Origin: Anas platyrhynchos
Taxonomy: Eukaryota; Chordata; Aves; Anseriformes; Anatidae
Direction: 5' to 3'
Length of the DNA: 64,000 bases
NCBI RefSeq assembly: GCF_047663525.1
Contig: NC_092591.1
Span: 28,925,001 to 28,989,000 of the forward strand
Shown: positions 1 to 12,039 of the stretch, piece after piece
Layout: the number at the start of each line of letters is the position of its first letter
Position numbering within the stretch: the stretch's first letter is position 1
The notes under the pieces: model-generated
What the model saw: the letters and a program-made list of their open reading frames with translations, nothing else
Told to the model about the DNA's origin: nothing
Databases searched by the model: none
Position numbers and translations under genes: made by a program

Positions 1-3000
1 TATTGCTTTCTTCAGCCTGATGATACAGATGGAACTCACGGTTCTAAAAATGTACCTGAGGTCTAGCTGCACATTGTACAGAATTAATGAAGTGAAAAAC
101 TGACTCTGCAGTGCTGCCTTGAAAACACAATACTGGATACCAACGGTCCCAGCGCTAGATAATTTGGTTGAAAAGTCCCACTACTGTGAGAAGGGGAGCA
201 GCTCAGACATCTGAATTTTCCCACTCTGGTGTCATCTGCTATCCCCCTTTAGCATCTTATAAGTGTTGCTAGCATTAGCTGTGCTGGGCTCAGCGCTGAT
301 CTTGGAGGTGGATCTCACCAGGGTTGGACAAGTGCCTCCTCAGCCCCTGGTGGGTAGCTCTGGTCCAGGTGTCTCAGAAATTGACTTATTTGTTGTCATT
401 TTTCAACTGATGATTTTTTCTATGCTGGAGATCAACACTTTTTTTTTTTTTTTTCTTCCTCCACTCTGCTTTTCCAGGTGGATGCTGTGCAAGGAATGCC
501 TGAATCCCAGACAGCCTCTGTGTGTGTGTGTGTTGCAGTGCAGATTTTGCAAGATGTGCCCCCCTCCTGTAAACCCAGGACAGTGACCCCCATCCTCTTC
601 CACCCTTGGGTGACACTCTTTCCCTCTCAGTGCTGAACTGGTGCCAGTGAGAATTTTGGTCCTTCCTGTGTCTGCTTTCAGTGGTGTACGCCCCATGCTG
701 TGCAGAGCATGTCTGGGGCAGCACTGAGGGGCTCTGGTGCAGTGGAACCAACAGAGGTGACACACATGACACAGTGGTGTTGTGGTCCTTTTCCCCACCG
801 GCAGTGGTTTGGGTAGATTTGCGCAGTTTGGGGCAAACGAAGGAGTCATATCTCTTCCCATTTCACCACCTGCCAGGTTTAGCCATTCCTGCTGGCTTTA
901 ATCAGCACAAAGACAAGTCTACATCACTTCACATTGCAACATGATGCGGGCAGTTCCTATTGCAGGGCTGAAGCCTACCCTTTGCATGAAGAAAAGGCTG
1001 GTTTCTGTACCTAGGCATCCAGCACCCAGAAAGGACCAACTGCTTTGCAGACAGAGCCCACCCCAGAGCTGCTGCTCCAGAACCCCAGGCTCGCAGGGCA
1101 GTGGGAAACCACTCCACCTGCACTGGGAGCCCCTGGCCTGGGGGAGCCTGCAGGAGGAGGGAGACCTTCAGGCAGCAGCACAGGTACATGATGTGACATT
1201 GGGGTGTCCATTGTCCTTGATTATATTCCTCACCCATCCTCATGCCTTATCTAATCTGCAGTACAATGGGAGGAAACGGGAATTCCAGATATCCCTAAGC
1301 TCCTCTTAAAAGCTCTCCTCTGGCTGGTCTCTGCAGAGGACTGTGCTACCTGTGGGAGAGTTAGTTAGTAGTAGATGTCTACCACCTTGCCTCTGCTTTC
1401 ATCCTTCTACCAGCAAAAGCTCTAGAGCTGTCTAATATACTCTTGAGCAAATAACCAAGACAAGCAGTAACAAAGATGATGGTGAAGGAAAAGAGCAGGT
1501 GTTGGAAAGGCCTGGATGTTTTTTGAAGAGGATTAAGATGAATCAAGCTTGGATCTGCTGAGACTTCCCCTTCCCACCCCCACCCCGACAAGCCCAAAAC
1601 ACTCCCTGCCCTGTGAGCGCTTCCTGCTCACTACTTTTGTTTACATAGTGCTTTTTCTGACCTCTCCAAGACTTTGCTTGCAGCTGGCAGCTCTAAGGCT
1701 CTTCCCATTCCCGTGCCTTCTCCACCTATATGCTTGTTTTGAATGTGGAGGATGGAGGGAGGAAGCACTTGGAAGACAGTAAAAGGAACAGTGTCTAAAT
1801 GACAGAAGCCCCAAGGTGTTCATCAAGGTGGCAATAGCTCCTAACATGGAAGCACAGATCTCTTCTGCCACTTTTTCACTTGTGAGCATCATCCCATCAG
1901 ATGAAGGTTAAGGGAAGTCACGTGGAAGGGAAAGGAAGGAGCTTGTATTGTTTCTTCCCCTCCAGCCTACTCCTAGAAACCTGGGGTTCTTTGGAGGCTG
2001 ACATGAGGCAAACATGAAACAGACTCATCCCGGAGAAGCCTGCAGTAGCATCCTGGGTTGAATCCCCCTGGTGCAGCTGAAGCACTTTATATATCCAGCC
2101 AGGAATGGCTGGTGGTCCTGTCTCCACTCCCTGTTGTTGCTGGGGCCACCAGCATAAGGGGACTTGCAGCTGCAATGGAAACCTGTTCCAGTAAGCTGTA
2201 TGCATTAACCTCCTGTCCTGATTCACCAGAAAGGCAACAAGATGCATTCTGGAACCTCTAGGCTGTACTACCGCAGTGGATGGGACAACTTTCAAGCCAA
2301 CTCTAATCCACATTCTCCTCCTTTAGAGTTTGCCAGTAGATAGGATTGGTTCAGGACACAAAGGGGGCAACTATTTACAGCAAGGGACTTTTCAAGACCA
2401 GGATACTGGGGCAGGCACGAAGGAAGGGCACCCCATCCCATCAGCAGCCTATGTGGGCGTGGGTGCACCCCATCCATGGAGCAGCAAAACTCAGTCTTGC
2501 TTGCACTGACCAAGAGCTTCAGCTGGCTCTGCCCATAGCTTGTTGCTTAACCCAGGTGTAGCAATGAACCACACAAACCCAGATATGGCATATGCACGTG
2601 CAGAGATACATACATAAATACGTAACACCTTTGTACCAACATAATCAAAATAGATTCTTGTGTATGTGTGTGTTTGAGCACTTCTGCTTTGGTTAGTATC
2701 CATCCAACCAAACATCTTTGCTGGAAAACTTCCTGGGTTTTGTTTCATTTTACTAGGAGACATTTCATTTTGTTTCATTTTAAAGGAGACAGCTTTACCT
2801 CTGCCTAATTTTCCAAACATCTCCTGTGTCAGCTTTACCTTACCTCCTCCTGAAGATCCCAGTGTTTAACAGGATGCAGGAATTTGTCATGCTGTTTGTA
2901 ATGCCTTCAAGACAGCCAGCTTGTTGCAGGCTAAAGTACAGACTGGCACCTTACCTAAGAGACGGGTCTGTAACGCCTGAGAGAGCTTTCTTTGTCTTGA

Positions 3001-4125
3001 TGCTGGCATGTTTTGGTTTGGTTTTTAATCCTATTCATATCTGACGTGAGTTCTGCTAATGGCTGCAGCTCTCAGATCCATGTTTGATAACAGGTTTTGA
3101 AGTGGTTGTTGCTTGTACATCAAGCGTGGGGGCAGAGGGAGGAGCTGAGCCATTGCCTTAGTTAGGTGGCCTCCTTGGCTGGGGTAGCTGCTGTGTTGTT
3201 CAATAACCCTTACCATGTATTTTTCAATTGCTATATACTTTTTTCCCCATTCCTTCAGAGCACTTTTCCACAAACCCAGATCTTTATTTTTAGGAATCCC
3301 ATTGTGTGCCCGGGCTGTAGCACCTAGCTTTTCCCCTCCCTCTGAAAGATAAACCTCAACCCCACCAGCTAACAAAGCCCCTTGGCGGGACACCACAAAA
3401 ACAGTCATGGATGGCAAATGCAAGGTGAGGATGTAAAGTCGGCTGGTGTGCCATATGCCCAACCGGGACGCAGCCAGGTGCAAAGTGCTCTTACCGTATG
3501 GAAAGCCGCGTCTGCTCTGCTGCTGCTTCATTCCTGTTCCACTTCTGCTCTGCTCCTGCTCCACCCAATGCATAGGCAGGAGCTGTGGGAGCTGGACCCA
3601 GGCCTCACAGGAGGGGATGGATGGCGGCTGCTGCTGCTCGTGGCTTCGAGAGCGGCATAGAAAGGACCTAAGAAAGAAGGCGGAGGGGGGAGAAAAAAAA
3701 AAAAAAGCAGGAAAGAGCTTATGCTTGGATGTCTAGGGCCATCTGCCACCACAAAAAAAAGTACAATACTGGATTCTTGAAATGTAAAAATAGATCTCAA
3801 AAGAGACATGTTTTAATGAACTGAGCACAAAGAAACATGGTCGGAATAAACTGCAAACAGAAGCAAGGTTCAAGGATCTGTTTGTTAAATGAACACCCAA
3901 AGCCAGAATATGTTTTTAGTGCTGGAGAATGCTGGCTGCCTGGTTTCGGCTGCAGCCTGCGCTCTCGTTGGGATGCATGTGGGAGAAGGAGCCGGTGAAT
4001 GGCGGCCCTTGTTTGTCCTCTCTTGAGGAATCTAATTATGTATCAATTGATTTCAAAGCCCACAACAGTAACTCTCTAGCAAACACTCACTCCCAGACAT
4101 TGTTCTCATTTTCGCCCGGTCATAA
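1..4125. other. Intergenic DNA, no gene recognised
   Basis: Reading frames in both strands are short, lack family resemblance and are not joined by convincing splice sites. The stretch has ordinary base composition with a T run near 439-454 and an A run near 3692-3704. If synteny with mammals holds, KCNQ1 should lie to the left, but no exon of its C-terminal region could be recognised here. I see nothing else to call. Confidence 0.6.
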
Positions 4126-4660
4126 TTTATTCACCTCCGGTCTCAGGGAGGTGGCAGCCCCCTCCCGACCCACCCCCCGTGCCCACCGCCCCCTCTCCTT
4201 GTGGCTCACCCTGCAAACCCCCCCCGGGAGGGGGCCAAAACACCACGCGGCGAAGCGGGGGGGGGGGGCTGCCAGCGGTCACCTGGCGCTGCAGGACGCC
4301 CCCTCCCCAAACCCCTGCCGCTCCCCCAGCTGCCGGGGGCACCGTGCGTGTGCCCCGCGTCCCCCCCGGCCCCTCACGGAGGGCAGGGCCCCGCGGGACC
4401 AGGCGGGGGGGGGGCTCCCCGCTCCGTCCCACCGCCGTCCCCTCACCGCCGGCCGCGAGCCTCCCGTCAGCGCCCTCCCGTCAGGCAGCGCCCGCCGGCG
4501 GGAGCGGCCGCGAGCCCCGAGGGGGGGGCGCGCGCCTCTTCCCGCGCGCGGGCGCGACCCCCGCGCCACTGCCCGCGCGCGGGACCGTGCACACCTGCGC
4601 GGAGGTGCGCGGGCAGAAACGCGCGCCGTATTTTTTTTATTTTTTTTTTGCAGGAGCAAG

Positions 4661-4946
4661 CGCGCACACACGCATGTATGCATGCACACGCGTGCATGCG
4701 CGTGCAGACGCGCACATGCACGCGCCAACGCATGCATACGCACACGCGTGCACGCGTGCCCGTGCGCAAACACGCATGCACAAACACATGCACAAATGCC
4801 CGCACAAACACACATGCACACACAAACATACACAAAGACACGTGCACGAACAGTCATGCATGCGCAAATGCATGCACGAGCCCGCACGCACATCCAAATG
4901 CACGCGCACATGCACACACATGCACACACACGCACGCAGCCGTGCA
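4661..4946. repeat. Degenerate alternating purine-pyrimidine repeat (CA/CG/TG)
   Basis: Almost 290 bases consist of interleaved CA, TG and CG dinucleotides with units such as CATGCA, CACGCG and ACACAC. It is a degraded (CA)n-type microsatellite that retains CpG steps. Translated, it yields repetitive His/Thr/Ala/Cys-rich or Val/Cys-rich nonsense peptides, which explains the long frames on both strands. Alternating purine-pyrimidine DNA with CG steps is a known candidate for the left-handed Z form. Confidence 0.8.
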
Positions 4947-5087
4947 CAGGCTCCCCCCCCCCGCAGCAGTCCCCTCCGGCTCTGCACAGCCCCGGCGCTG
5001 CCCCCCCCGGTACCTGCCGGCGGCCGGGGGCTGCAGCTGAGCCCACGCAGCGGGCGGGTTACAATGGGGCTGGCCCCGGGGGGAGCC

Positions 5088-5096
5088 TCATAAAAG
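5088..5096 (+). promoter_or_regulatory. TATA-like element at the edge of the CpG island
   Basis: CATAAAAGG follows a GC-rich run and precedes a moderately GC-rich stretch. A start site about 30 bases downstream would be near 5120. There is no supporting transcript evidence in the sequence itself. Confidence 0.25.
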
Positions 5097-5160
5097 GAAC
5101 ACGTTTCAGCTACAAGCTTCCCCCAGCTGGCCCCCGACTTCACTCCTCGTTCCCTCTATG

Positions 5161-5203
5161 GGGGGGGGGGGGGGGGAATTGGCTTTTTTTTTTTTTTTTT
5201 TTT
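5161..5203. repeat. Adjacent poly-G and poly-T runs
   Basis: A run of about 16 G is followed, after a short spacer (AATTGGC), by a run of about 18 T. It lies just right of the CpG island and is prone to length error in sequencing. Confidence 0.85.
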
Positions 5204-5614
5204 CCTCTTTTTCGGGCCCAGCCCGTTGCTTTCACTCCGAAATCCTCCAGCTTCCCCAGTTTAAAGGGAAGAGTCCCGGGGGGGCAGCGGGGGGGCAGAA
5301 ATGACAAAAGCTCCATCCCTGACAGTTTCCCATTGCATTTTGGCCCATTGCATCCTTGGTTATCACTTTCCCCAGGAGAGAAAACCGATTAATTTTTGCA
5401 ATACACCTTCAAACGGCCCTATCCCTCATCCCCCGGATTTCACTAAGCAGCATCTGGAAGCGAATCCATCCCCAAATGTGTGTGTGCCCCCCCGGCACAG
5501 CAGCGCTGGGGGCCGTGCCCCCCCAGCCGCTATTAAGCGCCTATTACAGCGGGGGGACACGGGCAAGGTGCGGATTTAAATGCAGCCCCCCCCTCCTCCC
5601 CCCCCCCCAACGCA

Positions 5615-6010
5615 GACAATTTTGATGAGTGGGTTTTTGTCCGGATGGTTTGTAATGGTGCCTGTTTTGGGGTGTCCCGGGGGGTCCGGGAAGCTTTAAT
5701 TCGCTCACAAAGGCTCATTTGCAGGTCAATGCCATGGCACACTCGCCTCTCCCCTTTGCCTAAATCTCCTTTTGTTCCTCATCGCCTGCTCCTCATGCCA
5801 GATGGCCGCGGAAAATGCTAATTTTCTCTCCCTCTCTCCCTTTTTTTTTTTTTTTTTTTTTTTTGCATTTAATTGCGGCCCTTTGCAGATGGGGGCCGCG
5901 GAGTGTGTGCTTCATTCAAATGAGGTTTGCTTTTTGGTTTCCAGGCACGTTTCTAAAAGTCCGATCCGAGTCAGGCAGGGATTAGTTTGACAGGGAAGTG
6001 ATCAGATTAA
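5615..6010. promoter_or_regulatory. Candidate conserved non-coding regulatory block
   Basis: This block mixes homeodomain-type TAAT/ATTA cores with GC motifs, for example AATTTTGATGAG, GCATTTAATTGCGG, TTCATTCAAATGAGG and GATCAGATTAAAATCC, and has no coding frame. That texture is typical of developmental enhancers, and it lies within 10 kb downstream of CDKN1C. A T run of about 23 bases at 5842-5864 interrupts it. Conservation could not be tested here, so this is a pattern-based guess. Confidence 0.25.
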
Positions 6011-6239
6011 AATCCCTGCCTGAGCTCGGCCTCCCCGCTCCCTCCCTTCGCAGCCCTGCTCCGTCCTGCCAGCCAAAAATGGGCAAAAATAGAAAAAAAA
6101 ACGGGGGAAAAAAGGGCAAAGCCTTCTCCTCCTTGAGTGATTTGGAGTGAAATCAGCCCAAATCCAGGCAGGAAAATCCATCTTATTGGGGAGATGGGAA
6201 AATGAGCTTTCCTCACCATCAGTAGGTTGGTAAAGATGG

Positions 6240-6390
6240 ATTGGGGCTGAAAATCATAGGATTGGTCACGTTGGATAAGCCCTTGAAGGTCATTGAGTCC
6301 AAGAGTCCACCTGGCCTGAGTGCCACCACTAAGCTGTGTCCCTTATCATCCCCTCTTTTGCGATTTTCCTCCCCAAAAACCAGCGTTGGT
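6240..6390 (-). mobile_element. CR1 LINE fragment (3' end, inverted)
   Basis: The sequence AATCATAGGATTGG, followed by AAGGTCATTGAGTCCAAGAG and GCCACCACTAAGCTGTGTCCC, follows the reverse complement of the avian CR1 3' end, whose usual form is a hairpin/ATTCTATG tail next to a GTTGGAAAAGACCTTTAAGATCATCGAGTCCAA-like segment. The copy is diverged and 5'-truncated, as most bird CR1 copies are. Confidence 0.8.
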
Positions 6391-7030
6391 GTGGGTGGGA
6401 TGCAGGTGCCACCGGTGGCCTGATGGCTGAGAGGGCACCGGGCAGTGTGGGATGGGGACCAGGACTGGGCACAGCTCCCCCCCCTAAGCCTGCAGGGGAA
6501 GAGGGAGGTGTATGTTAAGTCATATTAGGGTTAGAAAAGTCTTAAAAGCTGCTTGACAGTGCAGAGAGACAAAATTATCACACGGATTATCATTTTGTGC
6601 TCATTTACAGGCCTATGCTTTATTTTTTCCTTATGGTCAGTTTGTTAGAGCAAGATGCTAACTGTTCCCTTGCTGACTTCAGAGCAAATTAGCCAACTGC
6701 TTTGCCTTAATTACCCGTGGTTATCTGGCTTAATTAAAGCCAGCCCACAAATGCTGACCCAGGTGTGCTGTGTGCTGGCAAACTGTAGGCACCTGGAGCT
6801 GCTCTGGAACAAGGGGCTGCTCTCAGGTATTATAAATATATAAATATGTGTGTATGCACACAATCAGGATTTTTAAGCTTTTGAGGTTTGGATAATATAC
6901 ACAGTGGGGTTTTTTTTGGTGCTTAAGAAAACTGCCCATTAAACCAAGAATTACTCATTGTGATTCACTTGTTCCTTAAGAGAGAAATTTCAGGCATCGG
7001 TTCTGGGACTGTGGGGTAAGGAGCTGTGAT

Positions 7031-7069
7031 GCTTTTTTTTTTTTTTTTTTGCTTTTTTTTTTTTTTTTT
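7031..7069. repeat. Twin poly-T runs
   Basis: Two T runs of about 18 and 17 bases are separated by GC. They resemble other T or A runs across this window. Confidence 0.85.
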
Positions 7070-7105
7070 ACCAGGTAGGGTCTGAGTAAAGATCTGAGTA
7101 ATTGC

Positions 7106-7132
7106 ATGTGTGTGTGTGTGTGTACGTGTGTG
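7106..7132. repeat. (TG)n microsatellite
   Basis: An uninterrupted TG dinucleotide array is followed by ACGTGTGTGC. Confidence 0.85.
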
Positions 7133-10100
7133 CAGATCTCTTTTTGCTTCTGTCACTGCTAGGGAATCGTAGCTCTGGACTGACCTGAGCTGGTGTAAGC
7201 GAACAACTGCATTGCACGGGGTGTTGGTGCTTGACAACTCATAGTGAGTAGGTGGAAGCAGGCATTCCCCTTGGGATGACTAGCAAAAAATAAAAGTACA
7301 TTTACTGTGGACAAAGACTTAGCCCTAGTATCCCTTAGATCTTTAGTAATTATTTCTCTTTCCCGTTTTTTTTTTTTTTCCATTACTTTTAAATTCAAGT
7401 TGGGGAGGGGCAAATCCCATATATTCTGGCTTTCTGTTTAAGTTAGATTTGTTTCTCTAAGAATTCAAGAACATTTATTTGCTTAAAGGCTTGCCAGTAA
7501 AAAGGCCCCAGGTCTAATCCCCTTTCTGCTACACACCACTGAAACTTAGGAAACTCTTTGCCTATTGACTTCTTCACGTGGAAACCGATCCGCTGAAAGC
7601 AAAAAGAAACCATTTCTTGGAGGGGGGGGAGAAAAACCTCTGAAAGTCTGTTTTGAAGAAGTCGTCGTCCTTGGCCTGTGTAGTAGCAGCAGAAGCAAAG
7701 GCTTTTTGATCCTCAGATTTGTAAACTTGTAGACATAATAATGCCATTTCTCTAGTGTTAGCAGGTGTCCTGTCTGGAAGTTGCTGCCTCAGCCTCCAGC
7801 AGAGCTGGGAATTAGAAAATTGTCTGTCTTTCCTGAACCGTGAAGTGCTGCTCTTAAATAAAGGCCAGGTCAGATGTTAAAGGGACATTCTTGTCTTCTG
7901 AAGCCGAAATAATCTACAGTCACGTCGAGAAATGAAGGCATCCTCCTCCCAAAATGGTCAACCTCTTTATCTGCCATTATATTCCGCAGGGTCAAGAAAA
8001 ACTCTGTCCATGCGGATGTTTTGCAGTATTTCTCCTCAGGCTGTACTCATCCTGCCTCTGTACAGCTGAATTTCAGGGGAATACAGTACCTGGGGAAGGC
8101 TTTTTTTTTTTTCTTCCCTGTTGTCCTTCCTGTGTCTCTGACAGAACAGTTCAGTGAATACAGATCAAGCTTCAATATAAATTCTGTTTTCTCTCTGCTC
8201 ATTAATAGATCTCAGATGAAGCCTTTTTTTATTATATTTGGTAAGATTAACAGGCTAAAGAGAATTTTGTAGCAAGTCCTCAAAAATCTTACAGGCAGGC
8301 ATAAAACACACCCCCCTCAGCACGTCTTCTTTTAATTTGCAGCTAATTCCCTCTGATAAGGTGCCTTTGCACTTTTTTATGGGTATTTGGTAAAAGTGAT
8401 TTTATGGAAGTTATCCCCAAATATCTCTCCAATTCGCCCCAAAAAGATGGTTGCTGCTGCCTGGAAGTGTGTTAGACCAGACAGCAAGCACAAACTGCAG
8501 CTTTTATTTTATTTACACTGTAAAAAGGCTGCTTCTTGGAGAAGTGCCCTAGCTTGGGAGCGATGCTGATGGGAAGAAGGGCTTCCTGCTTGCTGCTGGG
8601 GTTCCCCCTACTATGCACTGGAAGGGGGGTGTGAAATTTGGCAGAGGGGTGGGCTTTGTGTCAGGGACGTGCCTCTTGCCACCCCTGTGCAAATTAAATA
8701 ACAGTGTTTCCCCCCCAGTGCTGTCAAACCCTGCAATACTCGGTAACCTGCTGCACTCCTTGGGCTTGGGCACCCAGCTGGGGTTAAGATCTGACTCTGC
8801 CACTGATTTTTATGGGTGATTCAGGGAAAAATCACTTCATGGCTTTGTTTCAGATCCCAGACTGTGGAAGAAAACCAGCACTCACTGCTCTCCCTGATGC
8901 TTGTAGGAGCTTTAAGGTGAGCATTGCTGGGTGCATCCCTAGTCTTTGGCACACAGAGCTTAACCTTGCACTGCCAAAGTCTTCACTGATAACATGCCTC
9001 CAGCACTGTGCCTCCTGGATATATTTTAACTGGTTGAAAGCATTTTAAACTGGCCAGACTGGTGGCATCGCTGAGGTCTGACATCAGGTGTAAAATGCAA
9101 AACACAAAATTCTGGCTAAAGCTACAAAAGGTTTGGTTTTAGCACAAAATATGGGCATCCCTCTTTGGAATAATATGTATCCTGGCTTGTTTGGTTAGTG
9201 AAACAAAAATGGGTTTAGCCTAAGGATGGGGGGGCAGGGGAGAGACCCCCAGAAGTTCACAGAAGATTTTGGTACTACCTTTGTGAGAGAGCAAAACCTG
9301 CAAGCTGTCACCCAAAGCTTTGAGGACCCACAGGTGGTGGATGGGATGCTGCACAGCCTAAGTAGAGCTGAGGCTGTGCTAACTAGAGCCACCTTTGAAA
9401 ACTTCTTGAATGAAAGTCCAAGGGAAAACAGACTTTGCTAAACCAATTACCCTCGAATGTATGAAAACAACTTAATTCATGCTCATTGTTTTCCGGAGTG
9501 AACTGCTGTAGGACTTGTTTCCTTGTGTGTCTTGAGCTGCCTAATGTGACCCAAACAGGGGCTTCCCTGTGTTTTTTTTAATGTAAAAATGGGACCAGTT
9601 GGTGTTGGTGAATTTGTTGTGGGGGCCATTTGGGGGTTCATTTGTTTGTGTTTGAGGTGAAAGGCTTGCATGTATGTTGTCACAAAGTGGCATGCAGGCA
9701 GGGCTGCATGCTCCTGTCCCTCTTGTCCAATAACACTCCAAAATATCTGGGATCAAAGCATCTTCCTTCTCAGAAAAACCTCTTTGCCTCACATCATGGA
9801 TGGGCACAGAGAAGAGTTCCCAGGGTTACTGTTGTGGAAAGGGTGGTAGGAGCCGGAGTCTGGTGTCGTGGTGCTGCATGTGCGTGATTTTGGGAGATCG
9901 TCCCAGTCCCTGCCTCAAGAGTCAGTGGGGATGGGGGACAACCTGTGGCAGAGTGAAAAGCCTTGTCAAAGCTCATGTAGTGATTTCTGAGTGTTAAAGA
10001 CTGGGGGGGGGGAGGGGAGAGGGGAGAGAGACGTTAAATGTTTTTAGGTTTCTTTTTTAGGTGGCACCTGAGAAATGCTCTGAGGTGCTGCAGAGCAGGG

Positions 10101-10239
10101 CTGAACTTTAAACGTGGCATTTGCTGCCACATATGACACAAGAGGATGGGTGAGCGATGCTCAGGGCTGCAGGAAGGAAAACCGGGAACGGCAAGGACCA
10201 GGGAAGACTTTGGCTCTGCCCCCTTGTGTCTGTGCATGA

Positions 10240-10480
10240 TGATAAAATCTTTTTAATTAAATGATCGCACTGAGTGCACAGGGTGAACGGTGCTCGCTTA
10301 ATGAGCAGTTGCTCAGTTTGGCTTTTTCTCTCCATTCAATGGACAGTGCTGGGTCTTATTAACTTCGCACTGTTCAAGCCCTGCCCAAAGACATTAATAA
10401 TTTCCCTGCTGGATTTATTTTGTGCAGCTCGTTGTAGTATTGGAGTGCTTTTCAAACACGAATGGATTAATATATAAGCT
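10240..10480. promoter_or_regulatory. Candidate conserved non-coding block
   Basis: It is dense in homeobox-type cores (TTTTAATTAAATGATC, GCTTAATGAGCAG, GACATTAATAATTTCC, ATGGATTAATATATAAGC) with no coding frame, and differs in texture from its flanks. It may be a developmental enhancer near CDKN1C; conservation was not tested. Confidence 0.2.
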
Positions 10481-12039
10481 GTGAGTGCTGTTATCTCTAT
10501 TTAATGATGGGGAACCAACATAAAGAGAGATGGAAGTGAATAATTGAGTTCTGGTCTGAGATGCTCCATAGCCAACCATTTCCAAGCTCTCCTCTTCATG
10601 TAGCCAAAAACACATGCGGAGCCTAAACCAGCCTTAGCCCTGCTTCTGCTCCACCTGCACCCGCTTACCCCAACCCCCATGCTGCACAGTGCTGTCCCTG
10701 CGTCCCCACAGCTTGGGTCCCCATGACACCGCGGATGCAGATGTGAGGCTGCACGACTGCTGGTTTCCAATCTTCCTGGAACAGAGGCTTGGCTTTGCTG
10801 ACAGGGGATAGGGCTCCAAAACTGTGTTTGTCCTGTGCCTATGAATTAGAGCTATTTTTAATCTTGTAGCCAGGCCTGCTTAAGAGGTTTTATGGCCTCT
10901 GCAGCTCTTCAAACTGCCTAGCATCTTCCTTTCTCCTCTGTTCAGTAAGTGTTAACCAGAATAACAGATATAATTCTATCCTTTCATCTTACAAAGATTT
11001 TGGGATCGTGTTTGGGTCTGGTTTGTTCTGAAAGCATGTACAGAACAGTTCTGAGGGGGTACAGGCTGTTGGCAGGGAGGCATGTATGAATGTGTACCTA
11101 TATGCATGCACTACTACTTTCTGGTTCTCTGCTTAAATGTGGTCAATTCAATTTCTTCACCCCCTCACGTGTGTCCTTTGCCCAGATCTACTAAGCAAAG
11201 ACAACCAGTTGTAAGTGAATTAAGCATTTAGTGGATCTATTTTATTTCTATACTCGAATGTAGGAAATTATGCTTTAAAAATTACCATTTTCCCCCATCC
11301 TGTTACCTACACCTCATGCTCATTAGAGACAAATATTTGCTCAAGAAGTGGAAAGCAGCTTTTTTGTTTATTCTAAGTGATAATAGAACAAGTTTTGGCC
11401 CAGAAAGAAAAGTCGTGGCTAGGCAGGAGAATGATTCCCAGCGTCAACCATATGTTGCATTCATCTAACTGAAGTGGCTTAATTACTGGTAGATGTTGCT
11501 GCGCTCATAAAGATAGCGCCAAGCTTTCTGCCAAGGTTGTTTGCTGATAATTGCATTTCCTGGGGGTAAAGGGGGTCCAAAAGACTTTCCCCTGATGAGT
11601 TTCCCTTTCAGTCTCCTGCTTAGGTAGGCACCACGGGGTTTGCATTGGGAGATGCTTGCCTGAAACAAAGCTCTGGAGGTCTCGCAGCGTTAAAGCTCCT
11701 GTCTTGGAAGTGCAGCAGCAGTCTCCCAAATGTGCAGCTTTCATCCCCTGGAGAGGTAGCAGTGGTTTGGGGTAGGTTATTCCTCTGAGAGCATAGCTGG
11801 CTTCAGCCTAGGATGGAAGCAGCTCAGATATAGACCTGTCTTTTTGTAGCTGCAATGAGCTGCAAGCTCGCTCCTTCTAGACCCTTGATATCTTGCATCC
11901 TTTCCAAAAAATACCCCCATCGTGAAATCCAAAGTGGGATTTGGGATTTCTCACTCAAGGGTAAGTGGGCTGGCCGTAACAACGGGCAGCCTCCCTCCGC
12001 TTCTGCCTATGCATTCTCATGATAAAGGGCACTTTAAAG

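Larger units (their letters stand above)
4130..5100. promoter_or_regulatory. Orphan CpG island
   Basis: The block is very rich in G, C and CpG, with many runs of seven or more C or G, in contrast to the AT-rich flanks. No recognised gene starts here. A TATA-like element (CATAAAAGG) sits at the right edge at about 5088-5096 on the plus strand, downstream of the GC-rich block, which would suit a rightward transcript. The long open frames across the island come from base composition: they lack stop codons because AT is scarce, and no protein family is visible. It may be a promoter of an unannotated non-coding RNA or a distal regulatory element for CDKN1C or KCNQ1. The function is inference only. 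Confidence 0.5.
6400..12035. other. Intergenic DNA, no gene recognised
   Basis: No exon with flanking splice sites or family similarity was seen. The stretch holds T runs at 7031-7069, a (TG)n microsatellite near 7106-7132, scattered short homopolymers and one AT-rich possible regulatory block listed separately (10,240-10,480). It lies downstream of CDKN1C, on the side where KCNQ1 would be expected. Confidence 0.55.

Noticed and set aside
1-4125. Possible KCNQ1 3' exons expected from synteny
   Set aside because: No frame resembles the conserved KCNQ1 C-terminal coiled-coil or end sequence, so KCNQ1 is presumed to lie left of the window.
3929-5392. Long open frame of 487 codons on the plus strand and overlapping long frames on both strands
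   Set aside because: It crosses a CpG island and a dinucleotide repeat. The peptide is low-complexity (Pro/Arg-rich, then His/Thr/Ala/Cys repeats), differs in every frame only by repeat phase, and matches no family.
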